From Rhytidiadelphus loreus (Eukaryota; Streptophyta; Bryopsida; Hypnales; Hylocomiaceae), in contig OX344763.1 in NCBI GenBank assembly GCA_947034895.1, forward strand, positions 9,364,501 to 9,428,500: 64,000 nt of DNA. The letters are read 5' to 3'. Position 1 is the stretch's first letter, and each line of letters opens with the position of its first letter. The notes under the pieces were generated by a model, which saw only the letters and a program-made list of their open reading frames with translations, had not been told where the DNA came from and did no database searches. Below, one piece after another: positions 35,598 through 48,239 of the stretch. The translations under genes were made by a program, and so were the position numbers.

Positions 35598-38500
35598 CAT
35601 CATGTAGCCGTCCCAATTGAAAGGACGGCTAAACCTTGAACGTTCTTATAGTCCAAATCTCCCTTCTAAAAAAGCACATAAGAACTTCTTATTTACCATT
35701 AATGATAAAATTTAGATAACATGAATTAATTTTTTGAACACGCCTTTGAATTAGTTGCATCTAGTCTAAGAAAATAAAATTAACCAACTACAAAATGGAG
35801 TATATTTTTTTACATATATTCATCAATGTGAAAAAATATGAGTTTTTGCACCTTGGGACTTAGGTATTGTAGTCTAAGTTTTTGTTCATCTCACAAAAAC
35901 CCCAAGACTAAGTATAGGGGTTCCAAACTTGGGAATAGTCAAATAGTCTAACGTATTAGTAGCTAAAGTCACTTGTATCTTATAGAAAAAATGAAAAATA
36001 TACTTATATAATCTATTGGCAATTTATCAATATCTTATCGATTCTCTATATACAATTCCAAACTAGAAATTGCTTCATGGTCAATTGATCATATATACCT
36101 TATAAATGAAATTGAACAACTCCCTGATCCACTAATTGATTGGCAATTTGCATGATGAAAGAATTTGAATCAACATCCGTTGGTCCTCCAGTACCTTGTC
36201 AATTTGTCAAGAACACAATGCCAATTCATCACACTTACTTATGTGATAAGATTCATCCCAAAGATATTCAATCACCATCTCAAATTGACAATTTGATAAG
36301 TCAACTCCAATTCCCAATCAATGGATAAGTAAATGCACAATCGCAATCTTTTGATTTTGGTAAAAGACAAATTGTTGTATCTCACAAAGTTTCGATCACT
36401 AAGTCAATACTCTCACAATCATATGCTCACAAAATTGATACAAGACAAATTGATTTATCACAACTAATCAACCACAAGGCTGGCACAATTACACGGAAAG
36501 ATTCTCCAATATTTGAAAACACTTTGAAAGAATGGCTGGTCCAATCACTGGTACACAGCAACATACAAATTTTTCAATTATTCAAATATCCAAAACCAAA
36601 TAAATCCAATCACTGGATCAATAGGTGGCTGGCCCAATCACTGGTACTCAGCACACACAAGTCAAATCGACTAATACAATCTACTGGTCCAATCACTAGA
36701 TCCAAAGATGTAAACAAATAAAAATTACACAAGGCAAATTGCTCAAAATTCCATTGAAGAAATACACCGATACAAAACAAGTTGATTGCCAAAAAGAGAG
36801 CCCAAAAGGGGGAGAAGAAATGACAAATTGTTCGACTATATTCTACTATTGAAGACAACCTTTCAAATCATAGGTACAAAGTCATATTGTCTCTCATGCA
36901 ATCTAATTCCTTGGCGACTTTACAAATCCATTTTAACCCATCAATTTGCCTATATTATTACTCTATTGTGGGAACCAATTGCCAAGTTTACTCTATTTAC
37001 ACTATTTTCTACAAGTTCTCAAAAATAAAAATTTCACAAGACTACAGGTATACAAACTAGATGAGCTCTAGCCTTCGCTTAATGGAAATAAAGCATGGAC
37101 TATAGCTATTAATAGTAGGATAATGCTTTAGCAATCCTTTTTGTTTCATAGCATTTTTAATTAGCTTGACTACAAATTTTACCTAAGTTGTTACATGTGA
37201 AGAAAAAGCTCATTTGTTGTCCCCAAATTTTCATACATTTTGACGAAAATTCATCTATTTTGATTGTATTTTATTCATTTAGTAATAACATCTATTTTGA
37301 TCACAAAAGTCTATTATTGGTTTATGTTTTGCCTTAGTATTCCAATTATAAAATTTGTTGAAAAATTATTAAACATTAGACTCTAAATCATAGATTCATG
37401 ATGGAATAAAGTCACTATAATCATAGAACCAAACTACATATCCAAATTTGCTACATTGCAAAAGCAAAATCATTTTATATTTTTCTACATCAAGCCATGT
37501 GTACATTGTAAGAATAAAAAATCATTTTTTTTGGTGAAAAACAAATATCTACTCTTAAAAACTTTTAAGCAAAGAAAATTCATATAAGATCAATTACAGT
37601 ATTGGTTGAAGGATTAGAATTTTTACCAAAACTATCAATCATCATGAATAAAATGATAGTGTATACAAATCAACAATAAATAGTAAAATTTTGAATAGAT
37701 AGGTTTATCAATATGTAAATTAGAATTTTTTTTACCACACTTTCTAAGAACATTTGAAAAATAGTCACAATCTCTATAAATTTATTTTATCTCTAATGAA
37801 CATACACAAATTTTTGTTGAAAGCCTTCATCTCAATAGTCATTTATATTATCAATATGGCAATTCATTCTAAATCTATCTACTATCATTTTATTGTAGCT
37901 AATTTTCTTAATTCAAGAAAAATTTGAAAAAGAAAGCATTTTGAAAATTTAGGTTGAACTCTTCTTGTAATGTAGGTTGAAATCTTATATAATTATTAAT
38001 CTACACATCCTGAGACACATCCCCTTTTAAGGGATTTAAAACAATATCAATCAAATTGGCATTGTTTCCAAGAATAGAGAGATTTAATAAAATTGGCTTC
38101 ATTTTGCTATATTGTTGCGACAACTATGTCGATTTGAAATTTTAACATTACAAGTCATACATATTATAGAATAAGGTAGCAACACCTAATTGCAACACCT
38201 TTCATTTTTTGACATCTAAAAAATGACCTTGAATGAATACTTTTAAGATTCAAAAACACAACTTAATTATTCAAAAATAACCAATGAGAAGTGCAGAGTT
38301 TTTTTGAAGCAACTACCATAAGTTGAGACTAGTATTGTATTGGTATGTAAAAGTCAAACATACACAAGGTATGGATAACTGTACTAGTAGGTCATACCCA
38401 ACCTAACAAGTCTCGTTTGTGGACATACTAGGTAGATACCCTTACTAAGGTAGTACAATTAAAGTGACCAACTTCAAATTATACCAAAGGATATTTTTTC

Positions 38501-40470
38501 AATTATTTTGGATAGTGTAGAAAGCAATCTTTACTACGATGATGTAAATGTTTACATCTATATAAATAGATGAGACTTACAAAATGTCAATGAAACTTAA
38601 AGTATTCATCCAAAAGAATGTACATTCATTCAAAAAAGAGCAATATTGTTCTAAGAATATATTGTAATTCACTACTATCATTTCTTAGACAAGTTTTCCA
38701 TAACTCAAAAGTTCTTAATATAGCAATATAGAAGTGAAAAATAGTTCTTTTTGTAGGCTTAAAATAAATTTATATATAGTTGTATTGTTTTGATGAAATT
38801 GTTAAGATTTGAAAACATATTATATATGTCAAAAAGATACTAAAATCATACTTTCAACTGCTAAAAGACATTAATCCCTCAATCTCTAAAGATCAAATTG
38901 GAGTTGAACAACGAAATGAAAATTCAAGTAGGTTCCTACAAAGTCAATTTTGAATAGATCTTTTTAAATTTTTGATACAAAATGTAGACATGTATTACCT
39001 TATTGGGAATATAATTTTTTTTCCAATTGAATTATGTTGCCCAAAGTTTTATTGACAAGGCACACAACTTCAAGGAACAATCATGTAAAAAAACTTCTTC
39101 TACCTTTGAAAATTAATAACATGATATATGAAGCAATTGTAAGAAACACCATGTATAGTACAAAATCTCACTTCAGGAGCTAAAGGTTGCTGCCTTTGTC
39201 TAGCAAGGTCAAAGAAAAAACATTTTTTTCTAACTTCCAATGCCATATTCTTTCAATCTACAAATTAAAATTTCTGAATTTTTTTCACTCATTTCCGTTT
39301 TAGTCTACTACAAGTTTGCACATTTGAATTTCAAAAAGACATCATTTTTTCATTTTTTTCTTAGTACCCTAAAAAGTGGCAGTTTTTGATAATTTATGAC
39401 CAAAATGTGTCCTAGTCTTTTTAGTGGTTAAAGACCAGTCATTCAAATTTTGATCAATGAATGAATGCAAACATATTCCAAGCACACCAAAAGCTCACAA
39501 AAGTCGTGATTTTTTCATCAATCTAAAAGTTTGTGGATTCTTGCATTAATTCTCTTGCATTTGCACAATACAAATTTTGAGAATGTTTATTTCCAAGTAT
39601 CTTATAGTTCAAGGACCATAGGTACAATTGCCCTCAAAAAATAACTTTTCTAGTTCAATTAATGACTCAAAAAAAAACTTGAATAGAAAAAGAAAACAAT
39701 TTTTTTTTTCTTTCTAAATTGCCAAAATATTCAATCATTTTGAACTTAAAGAAAAAAAAATCTTGTAAAAATTATAAATATTTGTAGAAAGAATTTCCAA
39801 ATTTCGGTTTCAAATTTTATTGAAAAATATTGGTAAGTGCAATAACTATAGCACATCTAACCATATGGATATGATTTATGAATCATAGTTTAAATCTTTT
39901 GTTTTATAAGCCATCATTAGATTACTATGCTAAATTTCACTTTATAATATATATATCTTTACAAGTTTCAAAACCTGAACTATCCGTGATACCCCTGATC
40001 CGCAAGGGATTAAGCATGAAGACTCCATTCACACAATGGATTACAATACTGATATTCTTCAGATACCCATACTCTATATATTTATGAAATGAGTCCAGAG
40101 TGTCACATCTTTTCAAGAATGTGATTATGCAATGTGCAAATACTCTCTTTCTAAGGCTTTCAACGCTTTCTGACAGTCTCAAGAATATAACTGTAATTTC
40201 TTGTGCAAATGCATGGATGAATAAGTCAAATAATGCTATGGATTTCTAAAGTTTCAGTTTTCAAATAGCATCTGTCGGACCACTTTTGAGGGTTAGCAAA
40301 ACAAGTACTTGCAGATTGGTGTGATGAGATATCACCTTTGTAGATGTGAATCCACAGGGCTGGAGAGTGGCACACTATGAGCTGCTCTCTACGCATACAG
40401 TGAAGCTGCCCTGTCATCTGGCCCAGGAAACATTTCAAGCACTCAACAGTTGATGAGCAGAACATCACAT
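35598..40470. other. Gene desert, AT-rich
   Basis: No recognisable gene or RNA was seen in nearly 5 kb. A cluster at about 36160-36720 repeats the words CAATCACTGG and GGTCCAATCACT, a diverged simple repeat. The distal half of repeat family E lies at about 39155-39430. The 3' flank of the glycosyltransferase gene begins around 40200-40470. Confidence 0.55.
39155..39430. repeat. Dispersed repeat family E, copy 3 (distal half)
   Basis: It shares AAATCTCACTT.AGGAG, CATTTGAATTTCAAAAAG-like, CTAAAAAGTGGCA and AATTTATG.CCAAAATGTG with about 29825-30095, in the same order and orientation. Confidence 0.65.
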
Positions 40471-40476
40471 TTGCTG

Positions 40477-43400
40477 CTACGATTTTGGCCTCCTGTGCAA
40501 GCGTAAGAGCTTGTAGTCTCCGGAGGTGTCGAGGATGTCTGGTGGAGGTTGAAAGAGACCTGCGTCGATTTCAGTGATTATGAGAGCCGAAGTGACCCTG
40601 CGCAGATAAATGGACTCACAGATGAGTAAAATGTGAAACCACTAAAAAACCAGAAACTTATTATCTTCAATCTGTCGAGCGTCCTTAAGTACACGATACA
40701 GTGGGCCAAAATCCCAGGAACATACCAAGGTGCTGCTGCTTCCTGGATCGCAATATTTGCCTCTCGAGGTGAGTTGAAGAAAGCTGTTGGCAGCCTACAA
40801 AATTCAGACACATTATGACGGGTTGGTCAATTTGCAATCAACAAGCTCTCCCACATCCGAAACATGCCAGAGGTAATGAGCAGAACACAACAAAAGGTAC
40901 TACTTATAAGGAAGTTGGAACTTACTTGCTGTAATAAACCACGCTTGGCATCCTCGTCCCCACCATAACAAGAGGCTCACCAATTTTCTGCTCAAAAGAT
41001 TACACACACAAACGTTATTTCAGCAAGGTTTCCTACTACCCAAATAGAAATGTATAATTTTCATATGTCTCTTTCCAAATAGTGCTTAGTGCAAAATCCT
41101 GCTGATTGAAAAAATCAAAAACCCTATTTGACAATCTTAGAACGCCACTGTTCCTACAACATGTCACGATTCTATAAGGCATAAGAAATTCATTCTTTGG
41201 AATGATGGGCAAAACATCCTACTGCTGCTGGTAACACGTCCCGTTTCTTTTGTTAACCAGAACTTTCTAAATCTTCAAACCATTTCTCTCCTTGGGGTAG
41301 AGACAAGAAACATAGTGAACATTGTGCCTTACTCTAATAGCAATTCCCTCACTAAACTCGAAATAACCGGTGGAAGTAATCTATTAGTCACAAGGTAGAA
41401 GCAATGCAACACTTCAGAGGGAAATCTGTGCAATTAACCTCCTCACAAAGCACACCTGCCCACGGTGCTACCTATGAATTTGACTGCTACAGACCCACTA
41501 CACCCTAAACGACCAACAGGTCCATGATCCAGACAGTCAGTACTGCATATCATGATACTGTAAAAGCACAACCATCATTTACAGGGTTTCAGTGGGAGGG
41601 TATGAACCTGTTCTTTTGCAGCAGCGTATGCTACATGCCGAAGAGGAGCTTGGCGAATACTATCAGTCAAATTGTACACAGGGGTCAAGAAAATTCCCAA
41701 AAAACAAGCCATCACTGTTGTGTGGACTATCCACATTGGCAGAATGGGCTTCGCAGACTGAGCCTCTTCCTTAATCTCCACAGGCCCGAACCGCGAACCA
41801 AACTCTGCTGTTCCAAATGTCGCTATTCCAGCAAGCGCAAACAGCACAACCGCAAACTGATGCAGACGCCCTTCACTTACGAGTCTTCCTATTTCGGCAG
41901 CCTGCATTCGAGGGCAGGCTTTGTGATAATGAAAACATTTATCCAAGACGAGGCATCTAATGCCTCTTCCTTTCAAATGATTAAAAGCAATCCAGTCAGT
42001 CGGTGAGAATCTAAATACATGATTCTCAACTGCTCCACAGAAGGAGACATAGGAATCGAGAAACTTACCACTGAATCACCAGAATTTTGGAGACAGGCTG
42101 GTAAAAACCAGAACCCTACCGCTAGTGATAGATACAATATTGCAGGTACAAGGCATGAGAGTACCCCACCCTTCTCTTGTGATGCACCCTGGGATGCATG
42201 CACAGCGGCAAGTAGTGCAATGGCTGGCGCTACAGGCAAGTAATATGACGGCAGCTGTGCGGATCAAAAATGGGGAATTTAGTGCTACAAATCTGTCACT
42301 CATCTCTGTTTAGTACAGAAGCATAATAACACCACCCAGATCATTGAAACTCTACATGTGGCTTCTGTATACCATTACTAAAGAAACAGAAGAAATTCCA
42401 GAACTGTTTACCTGACTCGAGGAGAACGCGAAGAGCACAAAACCTGCAATCAGCCAACTTGCTGCAAAAGAAGGGAGCTTTTGACATCTCTTGGCCTTTC
42501 GCCATGGCTGTCTCCATGGACCAGCTTGCAGAAGTGCTGGAGGTAGCGATAATGACCAAGGAAAATACATAACAGCTACCACAGCCAAACCATACCACCA
42601 CGGCCTACCTCCATGATGATTGACACCTCGTATGAACCGCTGCATGCCACAGTTGTTCTCGTTAAATTGCATGATTGACAAGAAAGACGGACAAACAACA
42701 AGTTTCATGTCTCATGTTTATCAATAAGTTTCATGTTTATTGCAGACAGTCGAGGGAGTGTAGAAAGCTAGTACCTCAATATTGTGGTAGCCAAAAAAGG
42801 TGTGGATGTAAGCAACTCCGTGCTTTGCAGTCATTAATCCATACCAAGGTATATTTATAAGTAGTAGCGCCAGGATACCCTTCCAATATGGCATCTCCTC
42901 ACTGCCAGCAACACCAAAAAAGCAACCACACTAGTGTCAAATTACAATGCATTTAGGCATACACAATTGGCAGAAAATCAATGGAGAAATTTAGTGTGCT
43001 CAAAACTTGTGCTCAGCAGAATTGTCCAACCAACCAATGTTGGTTGCCACATTGATGAAACAACGTTCACAGCAGTGCACAGGGCCTTCAGAAAAATGCA
43101 TGGACAGCATCTACTTGCCCACAATCACATCAAAGCGATCCGACATCCTCATAAAAAGTAGCATCACGGATCTTACACAAGGACGTCTAAAAGCTCTCCC
43201 GTACTTAGAAGAAACAACGCACAGACCAAAACCTGCAGTCTCAAAACCGAGTCCGTCAGGGTACACCACACACTCGTACTGAAGCACAACGAAATGAAAA
43301 AGTGCAAGCGAAAGTATTTCTCCAGGAGATGCACAGCCTCAGGGATAACAAAAACACGTAAATGCATCTTTGAACTCAGAAATTGGTTGTCAGTTGCGAA

Positions 43401-45542
43401 TATCAAGCTTGACATCCATTAGGATGCAAGAAATACTCACGGGAAATGCAATCCCAATGGGCCCTTTTGAAAGACACGCAAGGCCCATAAAGATCTCGGA
43501 GACTGAATAACCCCATTTGTGCTTGGAAGGGGTAAACTTACGGCCAACATAACCCCAGAAAAAACTCAGCAGTGATCCCCCAAGCATACTTGTCAGAAGC
43601 ATGTCGGACAAGGCCGTGCTTCCCCACGCCACAACCTTCACCAACAGGTTAATGCAGATCACGCATGAAGAACTCACACAACCTCAAATACAAACATACA
43701 AATAGACAAATCATAACAGCAAGCTATGAAACTGCTACTGCAGCAGTTACAGGTTCACTTTATCGATTAACCCCTCGAGGAACAGGAGGTCCAAACTGGG
43801 ACTCGGATCAGTTTCAGCAGGTCACATGGAGACTTGCTTTTGTCCTATGATGTTTAATCTCTCATCAACACACGTAATATTCTTCACTAATTCTAGTGAT
43901 ATAAAACTTGACTCCAATCAATTTGGTCCATAACATTCTATATCAAATAAAACTATGTATCTTTTTGGGGTCCTAGAGTGGTTAACGGTAAGGTCAATCA
44001 CGCAATCGACATAGTTGATCGACAGCAAAAAGGAATTGAATTTTGAACTGACCTCGAGATTGAGAGCAAATGCGGCAATTGTGATGACAGCAGGAACATA
44101 ATGATCTCCCGTAGGTGATGATTCATCTGATTGTGTATCAAACGATGTCCTTAACCCGAACTCCTTCACGGTCACAAGGAGGCCCAAGAGAAGCCCTAGT
44201 GCACAGACAGCAGATGGTAACCTCAAGGCCGCAACACTCGGCCCCAACAATTTCCCCTGCAATTCAAACACCATCACGAACTCTTGAAGATTCATGAAGG
44301 GTGATTTTGTTTAGCCCCTATAGAATCAATAAATCATGATTTTAGAATGATCAATTTGATTAATCATAATAGAATTCAAATTGGATCAAATTTTGTATCC
44401 CCAGAATCAGTGAAGAACATTGCATGTGTTGGTCAAATAAATAAAATTGGACTAAAGAAAGTTTCCATGTGACCCCTCCTGAAAAATGCAAAAATACATA
44501 CGGCCCAATTTGGGACTGTTGGTTAGAATTTGGGGTGGCTTACCGAAAGGGCCATCAACCAGTAGATGAGGATGGGCTTGTCAAAGCGAGGCTGCGCATT
44601 GAACTGCGGAGTGATGTAATCGCCTGTCAATAACCTAGCGCACACACCATTTCACTAACATGATGTGAGACGACACTGCAATGAACACAAGACTTCATCC
44701 TAAAACACGAAGGATTCCTGGATTCAAAATGGCCCATTCGATTGATTATATTGTAAAAAATACAATTCAGATGGAGCCAAATTCTATATCACCAGAATCA
44801 GTGAAGATCATTGCATTTGTCGGTCAAAGGATCAGTAAAAATTGGATAAATGAAAGTCCCCATATGATCCCTACTCAAAACTGCCCCAAAAAACAAAAAG
44901 CATGAGGCCTAATTTGAGCCTCTTGATCCTTTAGGAGTGCAATCACACTCATGCGCACACAAGAGTTAACCCCTGAATGAAAAACTAGGATTCAAATAAG
45001 ACCAAACTTTATATCACCACAATCAGCAAAAAACACTGTACTCGATTGTCAAAGCCCAAATACAATCAGACACAAGAAACTCCCTTACTGACCTGCTAAA
45101 ACCTGCCCAAGAAAACGCAATTAGGGCTTCAGATTACCTACATTTGGCGAGCGGACTCCGCAAAGAGAGGCTCCGTGTCATCGACAAGGCCTGCAACAGC
45201 CAAGTTCCGAAACCAAGCAACCCCTGCCAACACGCACACAATGGCCGCGCCCCACAGCATCCGCTCCATTGGGGACAATCTCTTCGCAAGTTCCTCCAAA
45301 TTTGAAAACAGCACCGGCTTGCGTAACGCACCCCAAGCACCTCCTCTTGCCACTCTCTGTTCACCATCATTTGCCTTGCCATTACACCTGACAATCGAGA
45401 GCTCTGGCTTACGAAAACCTTTAGAGTTTCGTCTAATGGCGCCGAATTTGGAACTCGACCAAGAGGTTCGGGTAATAAACCCTAATTCTGAAGAACTGAT
45501 GGCATGTCGGAGCTTCAGTTGCGGACAATGTGAGAGGTACAT
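40477..45542 (-). CDS. Plastid-type GT-C glycosyltransferase (ArnT/PMT_2-like)
   Basis: Twelve exons on the minus strand, in coding order: 45542-45142, 44634-44544, 44256-44053, 43635-43441, 43232-43177, 42901-42775, 42639-42412, 42254-42069, 41901-41608, 40987-40926, 40794-40726 and 40597-40477. They join in phase to 677 residues. The leader (about 1-90) is Ser/Arg-rich like a transit peptide. A membrane helix (GAAIVCVLAGVAWF) is followed by DDTEPLFAESARQM, the conserved acidic loop of the GT-C active site. Then come DYITPQFNAQPRFDKPILIY, ALSDMLLTSML, LACLSKGPIGIAFP, NIPWYGLMTAKHGVAY, FFGYHNIERF and LPSYYLPVAPAIALL. The family transfers sugars from polyprenyl-phosphate donors within membranes and includes cyanobacterial homologues, so plastid location is inferred. 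The substrate is unknown. The acceptor of the 43635 exon is weak and is the least certain join. Confidence 0.88.
44310..45110. repeat. Family-I repeats, three copies within two adjacent introns
   Basis: Copies at about 44310-44535, 44690-44945 and 44965-45110 share ATATCACCAGAATCAGTGAA, CATTG.ATTTGT.GGTCAAA, AAATTGGA and CATATGATCCCTACTC-like words. They lie in introns 1 and 2 of the glycosyltransferase gene. A fourth copy at about 56450-56660 is in an intron of the F-box gene. Confidence 0.75.
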
Positions 45543-46313
45543 TGCGAGGATGCTCACTGTCGAAAGTGAGAATTCGTGTAGACCTATTGTTTCAAATGAA
45601 GATCACTCCATTGATAGTAGCCAGGTATCCTATGCTGAAACAAGGAAGGACAAGAGGTTTGCCTGTGAAGAATCTACGCCAAGGGAATGTGACAGCAACA
45701 AGAGCACAGCCAGTGCATCGATTCCTAAGCATATCCTTGAAATGGTTTTGAATGCTATTGAACTCGACCATGTGCATCTATATACTGACATTTGTAGAAT
45801 TTTGAGAAGATGGGGAGAAGACGAATCGGGATATGGATGTAGTGAATGGAAGAGAAACCCAAAGTGTTGAGGCTGATGACACTTTCAGGCTTGGTGAAAT
45901 TCTCAATACATCCCTTTATCGAAAGTAAAGACGTGTGGGCCCCGCAAAACCCGCACCCCCACCCCCTCGAGTATAAATACCAAGCTCTCGTAAACGGATA
46001 ATTCACATATCTCTTCTGATTCAGGTCTTGCTCAATGTGAAACCATACTACGTCTTTTTGAACGCACATACGTGTGAAAGAATATTGTATCGTGTCGCAC
46101 AAACTTGTGATGCATTTCCGAGAGAACAGTGCCAGCTTAGCTTCACCTTGACATGAATTTCATGATGATGCCATTGGAAACAGAAGAACGGAGATGATTC
46201 TTTTTGCAGTTGGAGTGAATCCGCGGTAGAGGTTGTGCCTGTGTGGGCATACGCAATTGACAACGGAATCCATCTGGGTCCGGCAGAAACAGGATTCTGG
46301 CAGGGAGACGAAG
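45543..46313. promoter_or_regulatory. Intergenic region between divergent genes
   Basis: About 970 bp separate the start codons of the glycosyltransferase (minus) and the Dof-like locus (plus). A plus-strand GAGTATAAATACCA at about 45969-45982 is a good TATA-box candidate about 530 bp upstream of the Dof-like ATG. C-rich runs (CCCGCACCCCCACCCCC) lie just before it. It is likely a shared or adjacent bidirectional promoter. Confidence 0.45.
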
Positions 46314-46373
46314 CCGAAATTCAATCAGCCGAAATTCACGCAGCCGGAATTCTCGCAGCCGGAATTCACTCGA
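46314..46373. repeat. Four-copy 15-bp tandem repeat
   Basis: Units CCGAAATTCAATCAG, CCGAAATTCACGCAG, CCGGAATTCTCGCAG and CCGGAATTCACTCGA follow each other directly. In the frame leading into the zinc-finger ORF they would encode QPKFN-type pentapeptides (QPKFTQPEFSQPEFT). They may be coding or 5'UTR. Confidence 0.85.
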
Positions 46374-46511
46374 GAATTGAAGTGGAGAGACGACGCTGGA
46401 GAAGCCCAGCAAGGCCTCGCATGCCTTGCAGCTTTTCAGCCTCACCATCACCGTCGATCTCAACACGTTTCCCAGCGTTCACTGCAACTTACTGACAGAT
46501 TACAAGACGTG

Positions 46512-47773
46512 ATGTCGTCCACCCAAGAAATCGTTGCGCCAGAGCTGTACCGTTGCTATCACTGTGGACTTGAATCTACACGAAACTCGTTCAAGTACTT
46601 TGACAACAAGAAGGTGGAGCAACCGCGGTTCCGATGCGTCCATTGCCACAAACTCTTCACCTTGGGTTGCATGGTCGCCCGCAAGGCAAGACCTACGTCA
46701 AGAAACGTAACGAGGACCCCGCGGAGTTAAAGAGCCTGTCGCGCCAATGTCGTCATTGTGGCGTGGCCGACAACGCACTCTTCAAGTACTATAACAATAA
46801 CAATCTCTTGCAGCTGCGCTTTAAATGCTTGAGCTGTGGAAAGCAATTCCAAATGCGATTGTTGGGGACCGGCGAGGGAAGGCACCTAGTGCACACCTCA
46901 TCCCAACAAACAAGAGCCCCCTACCGCCGAAAACAAGGTGTACCTCAGCCATTCCCAAATGCTTCCAGTACTTTGCCAGTGCCCTCTGATTCAGTGATGC
47001 CCCTTGAGCCCGATGTCAGGTTGCTCCCGGAGATGGGTGATGAAGATGTGCAGTATTCAAATTTCCTTGAGGCCGAATTGACAGAGGAGGAGAATTATGA
47101 GGCTAATTTCAACTGTTGGACCGGCAATGGTGACCATTTGGAACCCCCGCCTTGCAGCAGTGAGGATGCTCCATATTCAAATTTCATTGAGGCCGAATTA
47201 TTGGCAGAGCAAAATAATGAGGCTCCGAATGAGGATGCCTTCTCTTCTACGGCCAATGTTGCCGATGCATTGCCTCCGGCTTGGAGCAACGAAGATGTGG
47301 AGTTCATGGAGGCCGGTGTCAGGCACAATGAGGCTCCGTCTGTTGATACGGTCTCGGACAATATGGCAGAGATGGTGTCTAATCCACCTCTGCTAATGTC
47401 GAGGTCATGTACGGGACTTTGGTGTTGAAGAGTCCTATTGCGTCTGGTTCCGAACCATGGCCATGGACCCATAATGACACATCAGTGGATCCATACAACA
47501 TGAGCTACGCGGACGCTGCTGCAGCTTGTTGCTTCCAAATGGATTTGGAAGCGGCCATTGATAGTTCCATGGAGCCGTTGCCCTCGGTGCAGTCCATGGA
47601 TTCAGAGTGCAATCTCGACCAAAGTGTTTGCTGATCCGTTCCATGTCATCCCCGAGCTCCATTTGTTCCAACAAGCCTTCACAGACGATGAGCAGTGTTT
47701 TGATTTTCACTGGAACGAGGGAGAAGAGGCCGAGGATGACATGGATAAAGCTCCTTGGGCTTGGGCTACATAG
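46512..47773 (+). pseudogene. Double Dof-like zinc-finger locus with three frame changes
   Basis: The ATG at 46512 opens CYHC-x23-CVHC with FKYFDNKKVEQPRFRC. After a shift near 46664 a second finger follows, CRHC-x22-CLSC with FKYYNNNNLLQLRFKC. Both resemble the plant Dof finger (CX2CX21CX2C, FCYYNN...QPR..C), which normally occurs once. Next comes a Pro/Ser linker, then three acidic repeats (EDVQYSNFLEAEL, EDAPYSNFIEAEL, EDVEFMEAG) ending in a stop at 47426. Coding sense continues in another frame (about 47385-47634, SPIASGSEPWPWTH, AAAACCFQMDLEAAI) and then in a third (about 47615-47773, FADPFHVIPELHLF, acidic end, stop 47771-47773). No introns with usable splice sites explain the shifts. 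It is either a young pseudogene, a sequence-error-affected gene, or recoding. If active it would be a DNA-binding transcription factor. Confidence 0.6.
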
Positions 47774-48005
47774 AATTAAGAAACTTAGAATTCTAGCTAC
47801 TGTAGTGTATATCAATTACTTCCGTATAGATGTGTACGTAGATAGAGCCTTTTAATGAACATATATATATGAACCACTATTGCTCCACTATGAGCATGTT
47901 GTTATCATTCTCTCTGTAAATAAGAAACACATGATCAGTTACAACGTTACAATATTGTGTCATACCTTTCTTGAATGAGACCCTCTCTACTAGTTCTGTA
48001 ATAAT

Positions 48006-48220
48006 TATGTTTGTGTTGCTGAAGTTTCTATATGTTGTGATGCTGAAATAGTCACGAACTGTTGTGTTATATGTTTGTGTTGCTGAAGTTTTTTGTATGT
48101 TGTGATGCTGAAATAGTCACGAACTGTTGTGTTATATGTTTGTGTTGCTGAAGTTTTTTGTATGTTGTGATGCTGAAAGAGTCATGCACTGCTGTGTTAT
48201 ATGTTTGTGTTGCTGAAGTT
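48006..48220. repeat. Minisatellite, ~65-bp unit, 3.3 copies
   Basis: TATGTTTGTGTTGCTGAAGT starts at 48006, 48070, 48135 and 48200. Units include GTTGTGATGCTGAAATAGTC and are nearly identical. It lies in the 3' flank of the Dof-like locus. Confidence 0.92.
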
Positions 48221-48239
48221 AATAGCTAAGGGATGCTAG

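Noticed and set aside
45175..45870. 231-codon plus-strand ORF over the glycosyltransferase exon
   Set aside because: It is antisense to exon 1 of the minus-strand gene, whose frame joins in phase to eleven further exons with conserved motifs.
48006..48220. CRISPR-like array
   Set aside because: Units are contiguous and near-identical without unique spacers, and the genome is eukaryotic; it is a minisatellite.
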